From positions 160,205 through 224,204 of the forward strand of contig BMAT01000653.1 in assembly GCA_019649035.1 (NCBI GenBank): a DNA stretch of 64,000 nt, read 5' to 3'. Source of the DNA: Elysia marginata. Taxonomy: Eukaryota; Mollusca; Gastropoda; Plakobranchidae. This document shows positions 58,040 through 64,000 of this stretch, one piece after another (position 1 is the first letter of the stretch; the number at the start of each line of letters is the position of its first letter). A model generated the notes under the pieces. That model saw nothing but the letters and a program-made list of their open reading frames with translations, was not told the origin of the DNA and did no database searches. The position numbers and the translations under genes were made by a program.

Positions 58040-59533
58040 GGTCACACTCTTTGATTAATAGCTCAATGCTGCATGAAAAACATTTGTCTGAACAGGTTTT
58101 CCATTGCACTCATCATCTGGCCTCACATAGAGCTTTTACTTGGAAAAACTGAGTGTCTCCACTTCTTTCCTTGTGTTTTTCCAACCATTGAAACGGTTAT
58201 TGGCTCATGGCACAATTAAGGTGTATAAAAACTGAGTATAAATGTGACTTTCAACCATCCTCTCATTTTAGTACTGAAACAAAGTTCTCACAGTCATCAA
58301 AAAGAAAATATCATTAGCACCAAGAATTTATTTTTAAATATTATTACCTTCATAAAGTCAACACTTAAGACTGAAGAATAAGTTGACTTTAACCATCATA
58401 AAAATATGATAAAAATCATGGACATAAAAGAAAGCTGTCAAACAGTTGACTTTCGCTACTTCAGCTAAAGTTTCCCCTTATGTTAGGATTGCATCTGGCT
58501 ACACAACATTGCTGTACACAACAAAGAAATACATAAAAGTCTTCAGTACGGTAGCCAAAATTACTATTACATTGAAAAACATACAGTACAAAAAATCCAA
58601 TTGGTGTTCATTTTACTTAAAGAAAACACAACCATTGTGTGTTGCTTTCACTATATACATGCAGATAGGAAACTGAAGAACACAAGAGACGAATAAAGAG
58701 GCATATAAAATAAGATAGCAATCAAATTGGCAGTGTGAATGTCACTCCAATGCCCAGAATGCCTCATCCATATAAATGGGCTCTTTCAAAAGACAATCCC
58801 CTGTAGTCTGACCTGGGGCAATGTTATGACCAACCTAAGCAGCTTAAATTAGGCCTGTGTTGCAAAATTAATTCTAAAAGCAAGGTATTCAAAGGCAATC
58901 AAGTTGATAAAAAATTAATTGTAGTTATTTTTCCCTTTAGGCATTAGGGAAGCACAGAAAATTTGCCCAATATTACCCTATTACCCTGCAGCAGATATAG
59001 ATATAGATTCTCTATCTTACTGTGACAAGGTCTATTCTACATTACAGCTTTAAGAAAACAGTCCTCAGCGCAAACAACAGAATGCCTTTTTTTAGTTGAT
59101 AAGCACTTATCCCCACATCTTCTGTGACTTTCAGCCAAAATGATGAAAGCCTCATTATACTGAGTACTGTAGACCTACCACTGAGAGTGGTGAGGATTCT
59201 TGTGTCCCTCTACAAAGATAATCTCAGCAGTGAAGTCGTTCGAACTCTTGAAAGTTACAATTTTTATATGGGAAGCAATAAGGGTGAACCAAGCACGTGT
59301 CAGAATTTTAAAGCACCATATTGAGATTAAAACTAACTAAGTTTAACTAACCTGCATTGTATGTCCCAGTAGAGTTTGATATCTAAAACTCAAACTTTTC
59401 CAGATCTACATTTTGAAATTTTTCTTAAGTGAATAGGGTTTCAACATTTTAAAGGCAGGGGCTTATTCTGGAGTTTTACTAGTTATTTCACATGTCATGC
59501 TAATTCAATAAAATTTGATAAAAGAATTGCTTT
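58040..59533. other. Convergent intergenic stretch or PIGK 3' UTR
   Basis: AT-rich sequence between the two genes. Part is probably the PIGK 3' UTR on the minus strand; a minus-strand AATAAA appears near 58326, but usage is unknown. No other gene is recognised except a weak LINE-like frame at 59124-59324. Confidence 0.4.
59124..59324 (+). mobile_element. Possible LINE reverse transcriptase fragment
   Basis: A short plus-strand frame reads LPLRVVRILVSLYKDNLS, then EVVRTLE and MGSNKGEPST. It vaguely resembles the LYxD...V(R)...GVRQG section of LINE reverse transcriptases. It is only 66 codons and could be chance. Confidence 0.25.
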
Positions 59534-62500
59534 TCAGATAAGTACTCTTGGAATCTGGTCTGGGTAGGAAAACTTTTCCGGCTTTTTGTCTGTATCTTTG
59601 CAGCTGTCTTTGCTGGGAAGAGAATTTTAAAAAAAAGAAAAGAAAAAGTTGAAGAAGATTTACTTTAATTTCAAAGTGACAACAATAACAAAGAATGTAA
59701 TATGTAGCATTGTTCAGTGGTGTGTACAAAAAATGATTTGCTTTAAGTCATCAAGTTGTGTTGCACCCATGAAGTTGGCTTGATGATAAGCTAGATGTAA
59801 TTTTTTAAAATTTTTTTCTTATTTTTAAAATTTAATTATTCAAATCATTACACAACAAATTATAAAAAAACACAAATCTTTCAGAAAATAAATGAATTTA
59901 TTATAATTCATTAAATTACAAAATTATTCCAATAAAATATGGTTACTTAAATCCCAATGTAATATCTTTTCGCAATAATACTTGAAAAGTTAAAAACTAA
60001 GGATCTCTAAATNNNNNNNNNNNNNNNNNNNNNNNNNNNNNNNNNNGTCGAATTAAAACAATATTTCTAATTAGTAAGTCCAAAATATAAATTCACTGCA
60101 CCATAAAAAAATTCCCCGTAGACACCTCAAATTCAAATAAACCCTATATATTAACGATAATTTAAATACAGTAAGCCAATCAAATTGAAACATAAACCAA
60201 AGAAAAACCAAGCCATGTCATTTTCATTATTTGATGGTAGCTTAAGTTTTGAAATTTTGGACTTGTACTGTCATAAACCTTAACATAGAGGACAATTTTA
60301 TCCATAAACAAAAAAACACAAAATGGCTTAAGTTCCCATAATTTTTACCTTTTTAAATGTGAAGTGAGCAGATCCCCTTTTAAATATGATAAAAACCAAA
60401 ATTGGACAATGCAAATTAGCCCACTTTTCTTAAGCACAGTCACATTTTGACTGTAATCATCATAATTTACATTGAGAGCAAGTTCTAATTCAGGGTACAA
60501 CTGACTTGAAATGTGCCTGAATCATCTTTTTCACCTTGAAAAAAAAAGACACAGCTTGACAATATCAGCACACATTTTTCTGGTCTAATTTTTCATTCCA
60601 TGAGGAAAAAATTTCTTGTGTCTTTAACCACAAACGCAAGGTAGAAGAAGCTCTGGAGTTTTTCACAGACGTGTTGAGGCCAAAATGAAACCCACAGCAA
60701 CACTCTTTACCATCAGAGTGAAAAACTTAAAAACACAAATCATACTGACCTGCAAGTCGTTTCCTCTTTTCCTGCTGAGTTGGTGGAGGAGGAGGTATTT
60801 ATTTTGGACAAGGAACTTGTCTCTGAAATATTGATAATATCAGAAGAGAGAAAGTTTAGGAATGTTAAAGTTTAATGTGTAACAAATGTTATCGCTGCAT
60901 TAAAAAAGTCCACTATGTTTTTCATAATTGATAGCAAAAGAATAAAACCCTTAAGTTTGTAGCCCTGCTCCTAACATTCATATGAATAAGATGTATAAAC
61001 TAGGTTTTATATTGCTGTAGGTAGAAGAATACAAAAGTTTGATGAATTGAAGTTGCGAGGATGGGAAAAAAGGTTACAGCAATAATATATTATTTTAACT
61101 CAGGCCAATGGTCTTGATGGAGTAAATCAACAGGAAAATCTCTTTATTATCTTGGGAAGCTGCAGGGAGTCAAACTGCTAAGACAAAGTCTTCCAACATC
61201 TAACCCAGGACAGTTTTGAAACTTGTGGTGACAAAAAAGAGCTCATTTATTTCTCCGTTTTAAAGAAGGCAAAACCTGCACATTTCAAAAGAAAAAAAAA
61301 TAATAAAACGTCCAAAATTTGCAAACAAATTGCCAGATTAATAGGCTTATCCTCTCACCAAGGAAGTAATATAATGGGATTGTGCAGAGCTAATGCATGA
61401 TCCATAATATTGAAAACAGATGTTTTATATTTTGTAAATTTTTTAGTTAATGGTTTTATACCTTCAGACTGTAGAACTAATAAAATCTTTAAAACATAAA
61501 AAAAAAACAAACAAAGAGGAATCTTAGTTTCAATAATGCGCTCCAAACCTGTGATCAGCTCCACGTTTCGCACAGAGCCAAAGAAATCTGTGAGCAGCGT
61601 GTGAGAGACATCGCGAGGGAAGAGGTCGGTCCTCGTACTCACAGTGCTGATACACAGGTGCTTGGGACACACTTTGAACTGGTATGGAAAGAGAGAAGAA
61701 TATAATTATATGTAGTATGAAAGTTTTACAATAGAACCTCTGTTAACACCTGAAAATTTTAACAAAGGGGCACAAAAAATATATAGATTCCCTTAGAAAA
61801 AGCATACTTTAAGTAGACTTCCCTGTATGAATTTTCAATTCGATTTGGTAAAATTATATTCAGGATGCATAGGAGGAGAAGGTGTTAGCCTTTATTTTAA
61901 CATAAGAAAATTTGTAAATCTCAGTAGCAATTACTTCACTTTTGCAAGACTTAATGCCATAAAACTCATCTTTCAGAAAGATTGAGTTAAATTTAAACTA
62001 AAGAAGGAGAATAAGAAGTAGCTGATTACTATTAACATACATTTGCAAAGCGACAAAATGAGATGTTTTGTGGCCTGCGTAGATTCAAGAAAATAGCAGT
62101 TTTTGCTCTTTTTTTAAATATTATAGATCCTTATACTGAAAGATGTCTTTAAACAAATGCTTTTCCCACTATAATCAAACTGAGTTTGGCAGCAAAAAGC
62201 CTCATTTTGTGTCGCCGCCACAAATCTGATTTGAAATAAAAACCATCATTGATTTAGGCCCAACAGCTACAAACACTATCCCACCTAATAAGAAATGGCA
62301 ATACAATCTGGAAAATAGAAAAATAGTTACTATACCATTCATGCTTGTCTTCTAATACCAGACTATCTTTATTTTAATTCTACCTATTTTTTTTTCTGTG
62401 CTGACTGCTATATGCAACATGGGAATAATGGCGTGACTAGAAAATCAACCCAATGGCCACATTTACAGTTTTTACTTTTACTTCAATCTCTTAATTGGCT

Positions 62501-62958
62501 TTTTCATTCAAAAGATCCATCCAAAATCGTTACTCAAACATTAACTAGAAGAACGATAACTTGTTTCAAACAACAGCTTAATATGCAGGGTTGTGGCAAA
62601 AAAAAATATGACAACCACCGTTTTTGACTTTGCACTTAAACCAATATTAAAAATGGTTGTTTTCCCGTTTCACAAGCTGTTCTTGTTGAACAATGAACAT
62701 TGGTGTGATTAACTCTATGGCATCTTTATTTATTTAGACAGATACTAGATGAAAATGAAAAAGAACTGCAAATGTTTTGCCAATTGTTGAAATCAGTATA
62801 AATGTTTCATTTTGCCCCCCGAAATTGTCCTTATGAATTAAACTTACAAACTGAGCCATGGTTTTCTTGGATCCTCGCTTGACGTTTTCCAGGAACTCAA
62901 GTGCGTAATAAGTATAGCGATCAATCACATACACACCTAGTGCTGGATCTACATGATG
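59534..62958 (-). CDS. PIGK: GPI transamidase catalytic subunit PIGK (GPI8), C-terminal four exons
   Basis: Minus-strand exons, in transcript order, are 62958-62848 (phase 0-0), 61678-61549 (0-1), 60822-60750 (1-2) and 59612-59534 ending TGA. The translation includes DPALGVYVIDRYTYYALEFL, CPKHLCIST, RTDLFPRD and TDFFGSVRNVE, matching human PIGK (DPAIGVHLMDRYTFYVLEFL, CPKSLCVST, RTDLFQRD, TDFFGSVRKVE) in the same order. PIGK is the caspase-like peptidase (family C13) that removes the C-terminal signal peptide and attaches GPI anchors in the ER lumen. The catalytic His and Cys lie upstream, outside the window. The last two exons encode a Ser/Thr- and Lys-rich luminal tail ending PDQIPRVLI, comparable with human YAEQLPVAQII, but then stop without the C-terminal transmembrane helix known in human and yeast. 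The last intron near 59.9-60.1 kb contains a 34-N gap. Confidence 0.9.
60013..60046. other. Assembly gap, 34 N
   Basis: Run of N in the last PIGK intron. Confidence 0.97.
61549..61678 (-). CDS. PIGK: PIGK exon with CPK-LC and TDFFGSVR motifs
   Basis: The acceptor (TACCAG) and donor (GTTTGG) frame 43 codons plus one base. It encodes FKVCPKHLCIST, RTDLFPRDVSHTLLTDFFG and SVRNVELIT, the most conserved part of PIGK in this window. Confidence 0.92.
62848..62958 (-). CDS. PIGK: PIGK exon (37 codons) with the DRYT motif
   Basis: The acceptor is CTTTAG just above 62958 and the donor GTAAGT just below 62848 on the minus strand; phase 0-0. It encodes HHVDPALG, VIDRYTYYALEFLENV and KKTMAQF, directly alignable to human PIGK after its active-site region. 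I see no further upstream exon up to 64000. Confidence 0.9.
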
Positions 62959-63654
62959 CTAAAGAGGAACACATAAAAAAGATAAAGAAAATAAAAAAAT
63001 GTTGCTTAATGCCATAACAACATAATAAGTGTAGCTCAAATGTTAAATATCCTTTAAATCACACCGGAATGCTTTGTCAGAAGTTTGAAATTAATTTGAA
63101 CAAGACATATAATATTCTTTCATTTTTTTTTAATCTGGAAGGCCTCTTTGGGTTGAATGTACAACAATACACAATGATGTGGTTAAAAATGGATCTAGGG
63201 TAAATGCCTTTTTTTCATTTTCTTTTCTACCTCTTAAAATAGTTCCTTCTGCATCACATACGGCACATCACTCACAATAGCGCTATCCCATGATGTGAAT
63301 GATTTTGTCAAAATCTATTCTCCTCCCCCTCTTCCCCATAGAACGTGCCGACTTTTCAGAGAAAACATCAGAAAAACAATACCCAGTTTCACAGAACTGC
63401 CACACATTTTTATTCAGGCTGTGTCAAAAACCAGGCCAAGGTACAACAAAGTATTTATAATTATCTCCAATGTTAACATCATTTAACACTAACCACACAT
63501 GACAGTACAGTTGAATATATGTAAATTCAAACCTGGTTAATTCAAATACCCTTTTACATTAAACCATATTCAGACTATAATGAGGTATAAAAGTATTTAA
63601 GCTTGAAGGTTTCTTTTTTTGTATTATAACTCTATTCCTCTCTTGTAATATAAG
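62959..63654 (-). other. PIGK intron, no recognised content
   Basis: AT-rich intron upstream (in transcript sense) of the exon at 62848-62958. No PIGK exon or element is seen up to the SINE. Confidence 0.5.
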
Positions 63655-63920
63655 AGTGAATGTGGCGCAATTGGTAGGGTGTAATATTACTTTCTGAGAG
63701 GTCCCAGGTTCAACCCCCACTTGTGGCAAAATTTGATTTGTTCCCCTGAGCTCCCCCAGCACTTGATGGGTAGTCAGATCTCTTAAGACTCAGCGAAAGG
63801 AAAGGCAGCGAGAAAAGCAATAGCAAAGTATCTCACTATGCTGTGTGACGGAAAAATAAGTACTCTGCTTCTTGTTCCCTCGTCTCGAGACCGGGAAACT
63901 TTACTTTACTTTTACTATTT
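63655..63920 (+). mobile_element. tRNA-derived SINE
   Basis: The head has box A TGGCGCAATTGG (63663-63674) and box B GGTTCAACCCC (63708-63718) at tRNA-like spacing. A body of about 190 bp follows, ending in TTTACTTTACTTTTAC. It differs from the SINE at 27.4 kb, so a second family is present. The head does not fold as an intact tRNA, so a functional tRNA gene is unlikely. Confidence 0.65.
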
Positions 63921-64000
63921 GTAATATTTAACGGTATAATTATTTTTGGATAACTCAAAGATGAATTTTCCTCATGGGAGGTTCAAAATATCTGGTCCAG

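Noticed and set aside
59042-59121. Minus-strand GILLFALRTVFLKL frame as the missing PIGK membrane exon
   Set aside because: It is short, not clearly similar to PIGK, and no acceptor and phase fit the upstream exon.
63655-63730. Functional tRNA gene
   Set aside because: Boxes A and B are present, but no complete cloverleaf is evident and a SINE body and tail follow.

Overview
The window is animal nuclear DNA: AT-rich introns with GT..AG borders, extracellular metazoan domains, SINEs, LINE ends and short TTAA-flanked elements. The best guess is a lophotrochozoan, probably a gastropod mollusc. That rests on general protein character and repeat style, not on a diagnostic marker.

About 87% of the window (1 to about 56.4 kb, + strand) is the 3' part of one giant gene for a type I membrane protein built from MAM and LDL-receptor class A (LDLa) domains, like animal MALRD1/Diet1. 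I followed 56 coding exons in one continuous frame from 282 to the stop at 55848. They give 17,540 coding bases and 5,846 residues, with the N-terminus outside the window. Order: about 30 MAM domains (M1 partial to M30), 15 LDLa domains (L1-L15), one EGF-like domain, one transmembrane helix, and an 84-residue cytoplasmic tail with two NPxY motifs.

The domains have a higher-order period. A block of six MAMs followed by three LDLa-MAM pairs (about 1,650 residues) occurs three times: block A is cut by the window start and ends at M7 (21.2 kb), block B is M8-M16 (21.9-40.7 kb), and block C is M17-M25 (40.7-45.6 kb). Blocks B and C encode almost the same length (about 4,930 and 4,944 bp), but B spans 18.8 kb with many introns and C has none. 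Exons 47 (5,880 bp) and 48 (2,926 bp) hold half of the visible coding sequence. The final eight exons (end of M30, L15, EGF, stalk, membrane helix, tail) are small again.

From 56.4 to 59.5 kb is intergenic, with repeat copies and a TTAA-flanked MITE. On the minus strand, 59.5-63 kb holds the last four coding exons of PIGK, the catalytic subunit of GPI transamidase, convergent with the giant gene. Its 5' part lies beyond the window. A tRNA-derived SINE lies near 63.7-63.9 kb.

Introns carry an old repeat of about 190 bp (called R190 here) in many copies, two copies of a perfect-looking hairpin element, SINEs, LINE 3' ends, microsatellites and three runs of N. There are no CRISPR arrays, operons, rRNA genes or confident functional tRNA genes.
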